A DNA stretch of 64,000 bases from Dastarcus helophoroides (lineage: Eukaryota; Arthropoda; Insecta; Coleoptera; Bothrideridae): positions 11,572,782-11,636,781 of the forward strand of contig CM053328.1 of assembly GCA_028583605.1 (NCBI GenBank), in the 5' to 3' direction. Below, in pieces: positions 23,570 to 35,387 of the stretch (position 1 is the first letter of the stretch; each line of letters starts with the position of its first letter). Below the pieces are notes generated by a model that was not told the DNA's origin, did no database searches, and saw only the letters and a list, made by a program, of their open reading frames with translations. The translations under genes and the position numbers were made by a program.

Positions 23570-25485
23570 AGGTTTTTTCTACTTTTTTCTTGAAAATCCT
23601 AATTTTTTCTGAATATTTCAAACTTTTCTCAAAATTTCGACTTTTTTTGAATACTATGAATTTTTATTGTTAAAAATTATAAATTTGCGACCTTTTTAAA
23701 ATTTCAACTTATGAAGAAACAGTTCGAGGTTATTTTTCAAAATTTAATTTCATAATTGAGTTTTTTTTGAAAATTGTGTTTTTTTCAATATTTCGTCTTT
23801 TCTCGAAATTTTTATTTTGTTATAAATTTTGATTTTCTGCGAAGAATTCTGCTTTTTTGAAAATATCAGGTTTTTGTAAATGTCGACTTTGAACATTTAG
23901 ATTCTCGAATTTTCGACCTTTTAAACGGTTTTTTTTAAATTCTACTCTATTTTTTCTAAATTTAGTCTTTTCAAATCATTTAAACTTATTTGAAAATTTT
24001 GACCTTTAAAAATTGCAATTTAAAAAAATGATCTTTTTTTCGATTTCCACGATATTTGAAAGATTTGACCCTTTACTTTTTTTGAAAATGTTAAGTTTCG
24101 AAAATGTTTAGTTTTATTTAAAGTCGTGAAGCACGAGTTTTTTAATGTTTTCACTTTTTTTTAAAAAGATTCACTTTTTTTTTCAAAATTTTATGCCGCT
24201 TTGAAAAAGTCACCTTTTTTGAATGTTTCTATTCTTTTGAAATTTTCAAATTTTTCAAAATATCGTTTTTTTTTTCAGATTTCATTTTTTTTTGAAATGT
24301 CGCCATTTTGAATATTTTGATTTTTTTTTGGTTCAAAATTTTTGAAATTCCATTTTACATTTAAATCCAACTAGAAAATTTTGAAAATGTTGGCACTTTT
24401 ATTGAAAATTTCAAATTTTAGTTTCCAGTTTTTTCAACATTTCTATCTTTTTTTAAATATGACTTTTTCCCAAATTGTAGATTATTATAAAAATTTTGAT
24501 CTTCGATTTCAACTTTTAAAAGTTTTAACTTTTGAAAAACTTTACTATGGAAAATTTTAACGTTATTGAACATTTTTGCTTATGGTTTTCTTTGCATTCT
24601 TTTGTCAAAACTTCTACTCAAAATTCCTTTCTATTTTTTTGAAAATTTTGACTTTTTCGCAAAATTCTACTTTTTAAAAAAAATTAATAGAGATGTTTAT
24701 TTTTTGTTTCAATTTCAATTTTTTTAAGGTTCGAATTTTTAAAATTTTGACTTTTTGTAGGATTTTGAGTTTCATTTCAAATTTTCTCCAAAATTTTTAT
24801 TTTCATAGTTTACTTCTTGAAGAAATTTCTTCTGTTCTGAAACCTTTGATTTTGTCTTAAGAACTCGACTTGTAAAAATTTCACTATCATTTTTAGTAAT
24901 TTCCACTCTTTTTTTGAAATTTCGATCGATTTTCAAAAATTTAATTTGTTCTCTCAGTTTTTATTTTACTTGAAGTTTTAACTTTTGAAAAATTCTACTA
25001 TTTTGGAAAGTTTTGACCTTATTAAAATTTTTTAAAAGTATATATCTTTATTTTGTTTTAAGAATTTTGTCTTTTTGTATTAACAAAATTTTGATTTTAT
25101 TTTTTTATTTTAATTTCGATTTTTTTTCTTTAAAATGTCATATTTCTGTCCAAATTTTAACATTTTTTCTTGGTAAGTTTTTTGAAATTATTTATTTTTT
25201 CAAAATGTTGACTTTCAAAATTTTGTTCTTTTTCATAATTTTTATGTTTATCAAAAATTCCAACTTTTTTGCAATATTTTATTTTTTGAAAATATCGATT
25301 TTAAAATTTTTTTCTTTTTTATAATTTTTACTTTTACCAAAAATTTCAACAATTTTTCAAATGTTAGACTGCTTCTCAAAATTAGGGCTTTTTTTGAAAG
25401 TTATGTCTTATTTTCGAAATTTCGACTTTTGCCCTAAATTTCTAAAAAAAATTTATTATTTCGGTTTTTTAAGTTTGAACCTTTT
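23570..25485. repeat. A+T-rich phrase-repeat DNA (T-orientation)
   Basis: A long run of TTTTTGAAAATTTCGACTT-like phrases. The 103-codon frame at 25013-25324 is Phe/Ile/Leu/Lys-rich from poly-T context and is not a credible membrane protein. Nothing else was recognised. Confidence 0.65.
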
Positions 25486-25489
25486 TTAA

Positions 25490-25694
25490 CCTTTTCGCGA
25501 CGTGCTATTTTCCTATTTAAGTATGCTCATAAAAATAATAGACAAGCCTATAAACACAAATAAACATATCTAACACATAAAACGGAAGCGTCCGGCATTT
25601 GTAGCGTAAATATAATCAAAACGGATAAATGCGATCTTCGACAAGTTGTCACATTTTTTTATCACGGGAATATACGGTCTTCGACGCGAAAAGG
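25490..25694. mobile_element. piggyBac-like MITE, 205 bp
   Basis: The ends are CCTTTTCGCGACG on the left and, on the complement of the right, CCTTTTCGCGTCG. They are flanked by TTAA at 25486-25489 and 25695-25698. A TTAA target duplication with ends starting CC is characteristic of the piggyBac superfamily. There is no coding capacity. The interior has a second CTTCGAC motif near 25637. It sits inside T-orientation phrase DNA. Confidence 0.8.
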
Positions 25695-25750
25695 TTAAAA
25701 TTCCTTTGTTTTATAATTTGATTTTTAAATTTTTTAAAAAGCTTAGCTAA

Positions 25751-25826
25751 CGAAATGCGTTAGAGTAACCTCTGTTGTTTTTTTTTTAATTTTTCTTGGT
25801 TTCGGGGACAAGATTTGTATTTCAAT
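25751..25826 (-). repeat. F-family partial arm
   Basis: Runs from CGAAATGCGTTAGAGTAACC to CAAGATTTGTATTTCAAT, in the inverse orientation to the copy at 23390. It is contiguous with the inverted duplicate segment that follows. Confidence 0.8.
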
Positions 25827-25933
25827 GAATGAAAATTTAACACGTGAAATAGAAATTATTGTACAAAATCAAAATTTTGGTATAATAAAAAAAGCCTCGG
25901 ATCAATGTACCATTTAAAAATGTACGATTGGTG
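25827..25933 (+). repeat. Inverted duplicate segment, right copy
   Basis: Mirror partner of 23281-23389. The piggyBac-like MITE and about 1.9 kb of phrase DNA lie between the two copies. Confidence 0.8.
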
Positions 25934-26891
25934 CTTTTTTTAGAACTTACTTATTGTTTTTTTAATTTTTTAAACTTACTTTTTTCAAAATTTTGACTTA
26001 CTTGAAGTTTATGAATTTTTTGCTTTTTCAACCTTTCAAAATTTAGTTTTATGGAGCCAAAATTTAATTTTCGCGTTTCTCCTGAAATTTTGACTGTAAG
26101 TTTGAATTTTTGACTTTTAATATAATAACTGTTTTCTCGTTTATCTGATCCCGATTTGTCCATCTTTTTCAAAATTTCTAGCTTCGTCTTGAAAATAACA
26201 AGAATTGTAAAATGTAAACTCAAAATTTTCGAGAAAAAACTCGACATTAATGAAAAAACGATAAAACTTTCTTTTAGTTTTTTTCTTTTTTATGAATATC
26301 AATTTTAATCTTAAAATTTGGCTTGTTTCTAAATCTTTTTTAGTTAGCACTCAAGTTTTATTTATATTTTTCTTAATTCTCCTCAAACGAAGTCTTTATT
26401 TTTTTCTTTTGTTTGCAAAAATGAGACTTGATTGATAAGATGTGATTGGTGACTTTTATTTTTAATTTTAAAAAGTTTTTTTTTGAGTATTTGTCAGTCT
26501 TATATTTACTTATTTTCATGTTATTTAAATTTCAAATTATTTACTAAAATCACGAATTAAAGCTTGAAATTTTGTCCGTAAAGAGTTATACACTTTTTCG
26601 GAAATTATAATTTTAATTTTGTAATTTCGAAAAATTTTTATATACTTTGGAATTTTAATTTGTAGCTTAAACTTTTAACAAGAATTGTATCTTCTGAATT
26701 AAAAAAAAACATTAAAATATAAAGAAGAACCGCATTTGCCCACCTTTGACATAGACCGATATAGTAAAGCGATGTGCAAAAATTTTTGATTATTGAATGG
26801 CTCAAATTATATTTTGATTTAGCTGTTTATGCCGCCTCCTTAAGGTGCCGTCTGATGTGGTTGCCTCTTTGCATCATAGCACGGCACGGCC
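25934..26891. other. A+T-rich spacer
   Basis: Phrase DNA to about 26740. A short higher-complexity piece follows at 26820-26890 (GCCGCCTCCTTAAGGTGCCG). Small minus-strand frames around 25951-26350 are Lys/Phe-rich chance frames. Confidence 0.45.
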
Positions 26892-26990
26892 CCGAAAACG
26901 CGTTAGAGCAACCTTTGTTGTGTTTTTTAATCTTTCTTGGTTTCAGGGAACAAGATTTGTATTTCAAATTTTAAAGATAACTAAGAACCA
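26892..26990 (-). repeat. F-family partial arm
   Basis: CCGAAAACGCGTTAGAGCAA, then CCTTTGTTGTGTTTTTTAAT, TTGGTTTCAGGGAACAAG and ATTTGTATTTCAAATTTT: one arm in inverse orientation, ending with a diverged AAGATAACTAAGAACCA terminus. Confidence 0.8.
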
Positions 26991-28610
26991 CCACAACTTC
27001 CATTATTTTCAAAATTTTAAGATTAGTTATTTTAATCGTTGAGAAAAAGTCAAAACTTTCAGTTCAAAGTCACGAAAAAATTTAAATTTGGAATTGTCTA
27101 AAAAAGTCATTTTTTCAATTTCGACACAGACTTTAACTTCTTATACACGCTCGTCTCCACTTTTTCCTTAAAATAAACTTTTTCGCTATTTCTATATAGG
27201 GTTGGGAAATTTCGAACAAAGGGTTCAATATCCAAGTTTTTAAAAAAATTGTGCTTAAAATGGAAATTTTGATATTCTTTAAATAGACGTCTTTCTTGGA
27301 AGTTCAACTATTTTGTCAAAATTTCGAATTTGAAGTTTTTTTATTTTGAGCTTTGATTTAAAATAAAAACAGATTTGACAAAAGTCCAAATTTTGGGTCA
27401 AAGAGTAAACTTTGGAAAAAAAGCTGTTATTGAAACTAGGCTTGAATCTCGAAATTTTAATTTTTCTCGAAAGTTTAAGGTTTATTGAGAAGAAACTCGA
27501 GATTATATCAAAATTGAACAAAATTTTTAAGCCCCAAATTCAAGAATTTGAGCAGTTCCAAGATAGGAAGGAAACATTTAAAATTTATAAAAAGCATTTT
27601 AACATTTCTAGATGTTGAAACTTTCTTTTTATGAATTTTGAATTTTTCCCAAAATTTGAACGGAGCTTCATTTGAAATTTTTAAATTCGGTAATTTCTCT
27701 TTGGTTTTAAATGGTCAAGAATAAAGTTGAAATTTCTATTAAAATTTCTAGAAAAAATCTTGCCACATTAATAAAAATTCTCAAAATTTCAAGTTTACCA
27801 TCGAATTGTTGATTTTTTATTCCATTTTTGACTTTAATTACAAATCTAGATTGAATTTCCAGGACTAACTTAAAATTCGAAGATGAAAATCTGAGATTTC
27901 AGCGTAAACTTAAAAGATAGATTTTTCTAATTCTGAAATTTTTCCACTTTAATTAAGACATTTTGATTTAGAATTACTATCCCGATTTTTAATTAGTAAT
28001 AAGGATATTTAAGCCGAAATTTGGAGAAACTTTTTTTTTTATAGATTTGGATCTTTCGGAAACAGCCTAATTTAAAAATTTTGGTTTTAAATTGAAAAGT
28101 TCGTAAGATATTTTTGTAGAAACTCGAAAGTTATTTTTTACTTATCCCCTAGCTTTGGTTTCAAAATGTTGACGGTAACAGACAAATTTTTACTTTGAAA
28201 TTCAAATTTAGAGAAAAAATATTTTAACGTAATTTGTCTTGGTAATTTTCTGGAATTTATTCCAAAATTTCCACATTAATGCCGCAAGTTTAAGAAGATA
28301 ATTCCAAGTTTATGTTTTAAACTCGAAGGAAAAGGCCGAAATGTATGTTACAATTAAATCTTGTTAACTTAACTGTTTTACAAAAATTTTGAGTCCGAAG
28401 CTCGTAGTTTAAAAAAAAATATTTCAAATTTAAAGATTCGATTTTTTTTTCAAAAATTCCACTTTTTATGTAAATATTTTTTTGCTATGTCTACTCTTTT
28501 TGAAATGTTTATTCTAAAAGTCAAAATATTTAGAAATAAGTTAAATATTTTGAGTTTCAATTCAAAATTTGGAATTTTTCTTGAATTTTCGACTACAAAA
28601 TGTCGATAAT
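26991..28610. repeat. A+T-rich phrase-repeat DNA
   Basis: Mixed orientations. Short open frames on both strands between 27107 and 27618 overlap one another and have no family signal. No gene. Confidence 0.55.
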
Positions 28611-28694
28611 TTTGGTAGAACGGAATGTCCTTGGTTATCTTCAAAAATTGAAATACAAATCTTGTCTTGTTTTTTAAGCTTTCTAGGTTTCAGG
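28611..28694. repeat. F-family element reduced to its two termini
   Basis: TTTGGTAGAACGGAATGTCC and GAAATACAAATCTTGTC are followed directly by part of the opposing arm (TTGTTTTTTAAGCTTTCTAG). The core is deleted. Confidence 0.7.
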
Positions 28695-28844
28695 TGAATT
28701 TAAATTTGAAAATTTTCTCATCCCAAAATTTGCAGTTAAAGTTGAGATAACGAACTAAATCTCAAAATTTTATTCTTGAAGGAAAAGAAAAAATAGAAAG
28801 AAGGGAAAAAAGGAAGAAGAGACAGAACAAAAAGAATAGAACGA

Positions 28845-28850
<6 letters not shown>

Positions 28851-28924
<74 letters not shown>

Positions 28925-28926
28925 GG
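28851..28926. repeat. (AG)n microsatellite
   Basis: AG dinucleotide run of about 75 bp with one AAAG interruption near 28904-28907. Confidence 0.95.
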
Positions 28927-29089
28927 AGAAAAGAAAAAGAAAAAGAAGAGAAAAGAGAGGAGGTAGAGAATAGGGAGAAAAAATAATAGAGAGAATTGAG
29001 AATAAAGAGAGAAGACTGAAAGATAAAAAGACAGAAACAGAAAGACAGAAGGACAACAACACAGAGAGGCAGAAATGCAGAAGGACAGA

Positions 29090-29180
29090 GACTTCGAATT
29101 TTCGAACGAAAGATGGAATATTTTATGACAAACTTTCTCGTTTGAACTTCAAATTTCGGTTTTTTAAACTAGATAACTAG
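29090..29180 (+). repeat. Direct repeat flanking the minisatellite, copy A
   Basis: The sequence with TTTTCGAACGAAAGATGG and TCTCGTTTGAACTTCAAATT matches 29550-29640 in the same orientation (TTTCGAACTAAAGTTGG, CCTCGTTTGAACTGAAATTT). This shows a ~460-bp tandem duplication of purine tract plus flank. Confidence 0.75.
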
Positions 29181-29285
29181 AGAGAAAAAAGAGAAGGGAG
29201 AGAAGAGGGAGAAGACAGAGCAGAGAGAAGACAGGAAGCCAGAAAGGCTGAAGAATAGAATAATAAAAAGATAAAAAGACCTTAA

Positions 29286-29540
29286 AAGACAGAAAGATGG
29301 AAAGATGGAAAGACGGAAAGACAGAAAAACAGAAAAACAGAAAGACAGAAATACAGAAATACAGAAATACAGAAATACAGAAATACAGAAATACAGAAAT
29401 ACAGAAATACAGAAATACAGAAAGACAGAAAGACAGAAAGACAGAAAGACAGAAAGACAGAAAGACAGAAAGACAGAAAGACAGAAAGACAGAAAGACAG
29501 AAAGACAGAAAGACAGAAAGACAGAAAGACAGAAAGATAG
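29286..29540. repeat. 8-bp minisatellite, ACAGAAAT then ACAGAAAG
   Basis: After a variable leader of ATGGAAAG/ACGGAAAG/ACAGAAAA units, nine consecutive ACAGAAAT units (29345-29416) are followed by fifteen consecutive ACAGAAAG units (29417-29536). The sharp switch between two homogeneous blocks indicates local expansion. Because 8 is not a multiple of 3, all frames are sampled in turn and several stay open. These are not genes. Confidence 0.95.
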
Positions 29541-29549
29541 ATTGACAAA

Positions 29550-29640
29550 GAGTTTGTACTTTCGAACTAAAGTTGGAATATTTTAATTTATAACAAATTT
29601 CCTCGTTTGAACTGAAATTTCAGATTTTTAAATTAGATAT
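29550..29640 (+). repeat. Direct repeat flanking the minisatellite, copy B
   Basis: Partner of 29090-29180, diverged but collinear. Confidence 0.75.
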
Positions 29641-30181
29641 TTAAAAAAAGTCATGAAAAGAATTTATGTATAAATTACAGGAAAAAAATAATAATTTTTG
29701 AAAAAAATCGCAGTTTCCAGTTTTAAAATTCTGAAAAAAAAAACTATAAAAAATGCAGAGCAACTTTAAACTAGAAATTTTGGGGAAATGTTAATAAGTC
29801 TATCAAGGAAAACTACCAAAATTTCTACTTTTTCTAAAAATTTTGAGGTTTTCATCGAAATTTGGGGAACAAACGACGACGTTTTTTCCTTCGAAACTTT
29901 TATTGTCTTCTCAATATCCCTAATTTTAAATTGAAATTTTTATTTTTCCTTATAAAAGAAGTCCAAATTTTGGTAGGAAAAAATCAAAATATTTTAAAAA
30001 TACCCAAATTTTAAGCAAAACTTTAAAAACTAGATATATTAATAACAGTTTTTTTTTTTAAATTTTGATTTTAGACTTCCATTCTTTTTCAGGTGCTTTG
30101 AATATTTAAACAAGAAGTCGAATATTCAAAAACTCGAGCTTAAAAGTGGCTTTTATAAATTAAAAAAAATTCTAAAAAAAG
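29641..30181. repeat. A+T-rich phrase-repeat DNA
   Basis: No gene or element end recognised. Confidence 0.5.
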
Positions 30182-30319
30182 TTTTGGTAGACAGTAGTGG
30201 TCCTTGGTTAATAATAAGAATTAACACAAATCTTGTCCCTTGAATCCAAGAAAGATTAAAAAACACAACAACAGTTGCTCTAACGCGTTTTGATAGCCAA
30301 GCTATCATCTGCAGAGAAA
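30182..30319 (+). repeat. F-family single arm
   Basis: TTTTGGTAGACAGTAGTGG through CTTGTCCCTTGAATCCAAG, AACACAACAACAGTTGCTCT and GCTATCATCTGCAGAG. It has no opposing arm. Confidence 0.8.
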
Positions 30320-32721
30320 TTATAAATCAAGTTTTTCCCGAAATATTGTTTTTTTTTTAAATGTCTCTATTAACATAATAATTTCGAAATATGCAAAATT
30401 CGTGATTAAAGACAAAATGTCGCGGTTAAAGACAAAATCAATATTTCGTGCCAACTTCTCTTTTCGAAGTTTTGACTTAAGACTCGAAATTTTGAGAAAA
30501 AATTTGAGTTTTCGGAATCAAAGACGAAGTATCAAAAAAATCTCGACTTTTTTTATTTTAAAGTTAAAATTTTACAAAATGATTTAGAATTTTAATTTCT
30601 AACTCAATAGTCGACGTTGGAGAATAAAAATCCTAAAATTCCAAATTTTCGAGTTAAAGATACTCAGATTTTGTGCAAATCTTCAAAACTATAAAAGAAT
30701 CGACATTAAGGACAAAATTTCAAAAAAAAATTCTAGAAAATAGATTGAAAAGAGATTAAAATGAAAAATTCCAATAAAAGTAAAAATTTTAAAAGAAAAA
30801 AAAAAACCGCCAAATACTCCAAATTAAATTCAAATTCCAAATAGAACTTGAAATCTTCCCTAAACTTCTCTAACTTCTGCTCACAAAATTTAGGTTTTTT
30901 ATTTTTATTTATAAAACTCGTTTTGAGATATTTTTAAATTATATATTTTTTGTCAAAATATGCTTACAAAATTTAGGGTTTTTATTTTTATTTATAAAAC
31001 TTGTTTTCAGATATTTTATTTTGTTTTCTGAAAATACAAATTTTAATAACCTTGAAATATTGGAAAATTCGCGAATTTTTTAAATAAAATTCTAAAACTG
31101 AAGTCAAAATTTTAAATAGAAAAGTAGATATTTTGAGAAAAGCAAAATTCATTTTAAAAAAATCCCAAAATTTTAAGTTTAACTTTGAAATACTTGATAT
31201 TTTCTTGAGTTTTCGACCTTAATATCAAAACTTTTTCCAGAAATCGTAAGCTTTAAAGGGAATGTAGAATTTAAAAGTATTCGAGTTTTAAGTAAAAATT
31301 TTGAGATTTATGGTGAAAATTCGAAATTCTAAGAATTCCTTCGTTTAGAAATATTGAATCGTTTTGTAAAAGCAGTAAATATAAACTTAGAATGTATTTT
31401 TTTTAATTTTAGCTGAAAACTCGAGATGTAGGTTTTTAATTTTGATTCGGTTTCTCAGAATTTCAATCTTGATCACATATAATCGATTTTTGCTTTAAAA
31501 AGAATCTTTTTTTTTTTTGTGAAGAATCAATTTTTATTTTGTAAAATTTCGAATTTAAACTTGAAATTTTGGGATTTATTTCGAAATTCCCCGCTAAATA
31601 TTAATTGTGTACTTATAATATTAATTCTTTTTCAAAATTACTTGAATTCAAAAATTCCAGGATATCTTTGTTAGAAGTCCGGAGATTTTTTTACATTTTT
31701 TTAGTTTAGATTTGGAAATTAAATTTTTTAATATTTTGTGTTTACAAATTTTAAAGTTTTAGAGCTTAAATATAAAATTTGAATATTTTAAAACAAATTT
31801 GAAGCATTTTCTGGAATTTTAGATTGTTACCTCTTTTGACGATCGAAATTTTTCTGGAAATTTTAAATTAAATCTCGAAATTTTGAAGAATTTTTTTTTA
31901 CTTTAAATAAGGTGGGTAGTTCTTAATTTTTTCATATTAAAAAAAATAATCCCTTTTGTTGTATTATAGTCAGATGCAAAATTTTAATTATTTGGAATAT
32001 TTTTGTATTTCTTTCCCGATCACCTTTCCCTTTTATAAAATACTACGTCACTAAGCAATAGGTTGTTAATATTCAAATAAACAATTTAAATAGTTTTCAA
32101 AATAAGTTTGTAAAATTAATGAGAAATTTATGTAAATATTATTTCGCGCAAAAAACAAAGGAACATGTAAATATTTTCAAGGGCATTCAGTTGGATTTCA
32201 GTAAATTAAAAAAAAATGTAGGTTATGATCACAAACTCGAAAAAGGAAAAGAAAAATAACCAAAAGGGTTTGAGAAACTACGCAATAATAATAATAGAAA
32301 CCAAACATCTTGAGAAAACTCCTAGGTTTTAAATTTTTAGTCTAAATTTCCAAAAAAAAGAGGAAAATCTTCAGAAATTTTGAGATTTAGAGATGAAGGC
32401 CGACTTCTTTTGGTAATTTGTTTTTATTTGGAATTAAAAAAAAACGTTATTGGTTATGTTTTATTTACAAAGTGTTGAATGGAGAAAAATAATTTAAAGC
32501 CTTAAGTTTGTGATTAACGTGACTAAACGCTCCGTTTTGAGAGGTACCGTCCTTTTTTGGGTTCTTCGGCCAGACGACTCAGTAAAAAACTTAGGAACGT
32601 AAAATTGTGCCGCTTTCAGGCGAGCAATAACACTTGGAAACCCCAATTTCCTTGTCTTAGATCTGTGATTTGCTTTCGATTAATGTTTAACCTTTAAATG
32701 CAAAAATACGTCTGCAAAAAC
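30320..32721. repeat. A+T-rich phrase-repeat DNA with a small tandem duplication
   Basis: At 30877-30960 and 30961-31020 the string CACAAAATTTAGG (copy B: TTACAAAATTTAGGG) followed by TTTTTATTTTTATTTATAAA is repeated with a period of about 84 bp. From about 32100 to 32700 the sequence is less repetitive. No coding or RNA feature was recognised. Confidence 0.55.
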
Positions 32722-35387
32722 CAGGACTTCGAACCGCTATTTTTTTCGTTCAGGTTTTCGGTTTTCGTTCCGGCAAAAAAATTATATTGGTTCAGTTTCA
32801 ATTTCGTTCCGACAAAAATAAGATTTTTTTCTGGTTTTCGGTTCAGTTCGGGGTAACCCATTTTTTGATTTCTGAAAGAAAATGTGATGTCTTTTTCCTT
32901 TAATATTACAACACCTAATACTTTGACTTTGCCTAAAATTGAAGGAAAATATTTTCTATTTTTCAAGTTTAAAAATTTCATGCTGAAACTCTGACTTTTA
33001 AGTTTAATTTGAGTTTAAGTTTCAAGAAAAACCTAAACTTTATAAAAAACTAAATCGGAATTTTGGGTTTAGATATTTCTTTTATAATTTTGGCTCTATA
33101 TCAAAGTTTTGACTGACTCGCTTTTTTCAATAAAATTGATTTTTACTGTTTCGTCTTTGTTTTCTAGAACTGCAGATTAAAAGGATCAAATTAAAAAAAT
33201 GAATGAAAATAAAAAAGACCGAAAATTATAAATTATAAAGTTTTGAATTAATATTTTGCGGGGCAGTGACAATTTCAAAAAAAGAACTTCAAATTTATTT
33301 AAAAAAGAGTTTTCACAATTTCTACCCTAATTTGGAAGTCTTGACTTTAAACCCAAATATTCGATTTTTTTCTGGAAATTTTGTTGAAAACTTCAAAATT
33401 TCTATAAAAAGTAAAATTTTTTAGTAAGTTTTGCGTAACGTATTTACCTTTTTTCGATATGTTAATTTTTTTCTTTTGAGGTTTTAAATTTAAACTTCTA
33501 TGTACTTTTTATTATCATTTTTTTTCTAAAATTTCAACTTAGACAAAATCTAGTCTTTCTATAGCAACCTTTTCACCTTATTTATCGACATGTTGACTTT
33601 TATTCCTTAATTATAGACATTTTTCTTAAAATTATGAGTTGAGATTTGAACTATAAGAAATTGACAAATATAAGTTTAAATTTGGAACTTTTGAATATTC
33701 GACTTTAAGCTCGAAAGCTCAAAATTTTCAGGACTCGAAATTTTGAGATTAGTTTTGGTACTATTATTTGTCATAAATTTAATTTGTTTTTCCTCAAATT
33801 TTAGACTTTTTTAAAAATGTTGTTTTTTTTTTCTTGAAATTTGGATATTCTTTCGAGATTTTAAATTAGTATTCAAAACAAAAAATAACATAAAATTTTT
33901 AAATTGAAATTAGTACTTTTGCGTTTAAAATCTAATTTTTCCTAACATTTTAAGCAAAAATTTGAAATTTTTTAAGGAAATTAAAATTTTAAGAATAAAA
34001 GTAAAAAATTCCACAAAAAGTGCAATTTCAATTATTTCTAAACTTAAATTTTCTTTGAAAAAATTAAAATTTTAGGATCAACGACAAATTTTCTGAAAAA
34101 AAAAAATAAACGCGAATATCAATTTTAGACGAAATTTTAGAAATAAATTCAGCTGTAGCTAAACGGTTTGTAAATAAAGATAACATTTTTAGAACAGATT
34201 TTTGCCACAAAAGTTCAAGGATCAAAATGGCGAATTTGCAAAAGACCGAACTTTTGAGTTTATAGCAAAAATCTGGCAAAAGCCGTAACCTTATATTTAA
34301 GAGAAAAATTTTGGTTTCCAAATTCTAAACAAATAGCAGCTTTGTGGCTAAAGTTGAAATCTTGAGAAAAAAATCAAAATTTTCAGAATAAAAATTACTA
34401 TTTTAACGTGAACAAAATCGTTGCAACTTTAAATTATACATTTTCTAACATGTCACCTTTTAAAGTTTATTGTAAAAATTCAGACCCCAATGCCAATATC
34501 CTGGCTTTAAATTGGAATGTCATGTTAGATTTTTTGCAGAAATTTTGACTTGAAATTTAAAAATTTCTAGATTAAATTTGAGTCTAGGAGATTTTAGCGA
34601 AAATTTTAAGAAAAAATCATATCTTGGAAATTTTGGAAGTCTGCAGCAGGAATTTAAATTTGGGATATCGAAAAAAAATTGGAATACTAAAATCAAGGTG
34701 GAATTTGAAAAAAAAAATTTTACGAAAAATCAAAAAATCGAGAAATAACTTCAAAAAATAGAGATATCAAATTAGGAAAAGAAAATTGAATTTTAAAGAA
34801 AGAAGTAAATTTGATTTTTTTTAAGTTTTCAGAAAAATGTTCAGAAAAACTTGAATTTGCAAAAAAAATTGTAAGGACAATCGAGCTTCTCTAGCTTGAA
34901 TGAAAAACATGCTACTACTTTATTCCAAAGATCCAACAGAGGATTTTTTTTTATTTTAAACTTAAAATCTTAGGAGAAGAAAAGAAATATTTCGATTAAT
35001 TTCCAGATGAGGGTCCAAATTTTAAGAAACGTCGAAAATCTTGAAAAAAGATTCAAGTTAAAACTTAAAATTTTAATTTGGGTTTAAATTTGGAAAAAAA
35101 GTCAATATTTTCGGAAAAATGAGAAAATTGTGATTTTTTAATCTAATCTAATCAGAAATGAGAGATGAAGATGAGATGATTGTTGCGTGGAATTGTATAA
35201 AATTTTGAAAAAAAATTGAAATTTCAAAAAAAATTAAGACTTAAGTATCAAGTAAAAAGTATTTTAAGTATATAAATTCGACGAACCGAAATTTGCCGAT
35301 ATTTTTTTTCGGTTTCGTTCCGGTTTTGGTTCCGGGAAAAATAATGGTTTTCTTCGGTTTTCGGTTCAGTTGCGGTTCGAAGCCCTG
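32722..35387. mobile_element. hAT-like non-autonomous element, ~2.67 kb, complete copy
   Basis: The left end is CAGGACTTCGAACCGC. The complement of the right end is CAGGGCTTCGAACCGC, giving a 16-bp TIR with one mismatch. Both subterminal zones carry GGTTTTCGGTT repeats. The 8 bp outside are GCAAAAAC and AAAAAAAC, six of eight identical, compatible with an aged 8-bp duplication as in hAT elements. The interior is A+T phrase DNA without a transposase. A second diverged copy begins at 61056. The minus frames at 32981-32694 and 34321-34064 are chance frames within it. Confidence 0.75.

Larger units (their letters stand above)
28778..29545. repeat. Long polypurine tract region
   Basis: For most of this span the plus strand is nearly all A and G: 28778-29085 and 29180-29545, split by a ~90-bp mixed segment. 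It includes a GA run, irregular GAA/GGA stretches and an 8-bp minisatellite. Long open frames on both strands here, such as the Ser/Leu-rich minus frame at 29062-28736, are products of short-period repeats and not genes. Such tracts can form triplex or slipped structures. Confidence 0.85.

Noticed and set aside
28736..29062. 108-codon Ser/Leu-rich minus frame that looks like a signal or membrane protein
   Set aside because: It is the complement of the (AG)n and polypurine tract. Hydrophobicity follows from CT-rich codons.
29282..29586. Repetitive proteins on both strands (RKTERQKD-like and FLSFCLSV-like)
   Set aside because: An 8-bp minisatellite without stops keeps several frames open. No start context or flanking gene.
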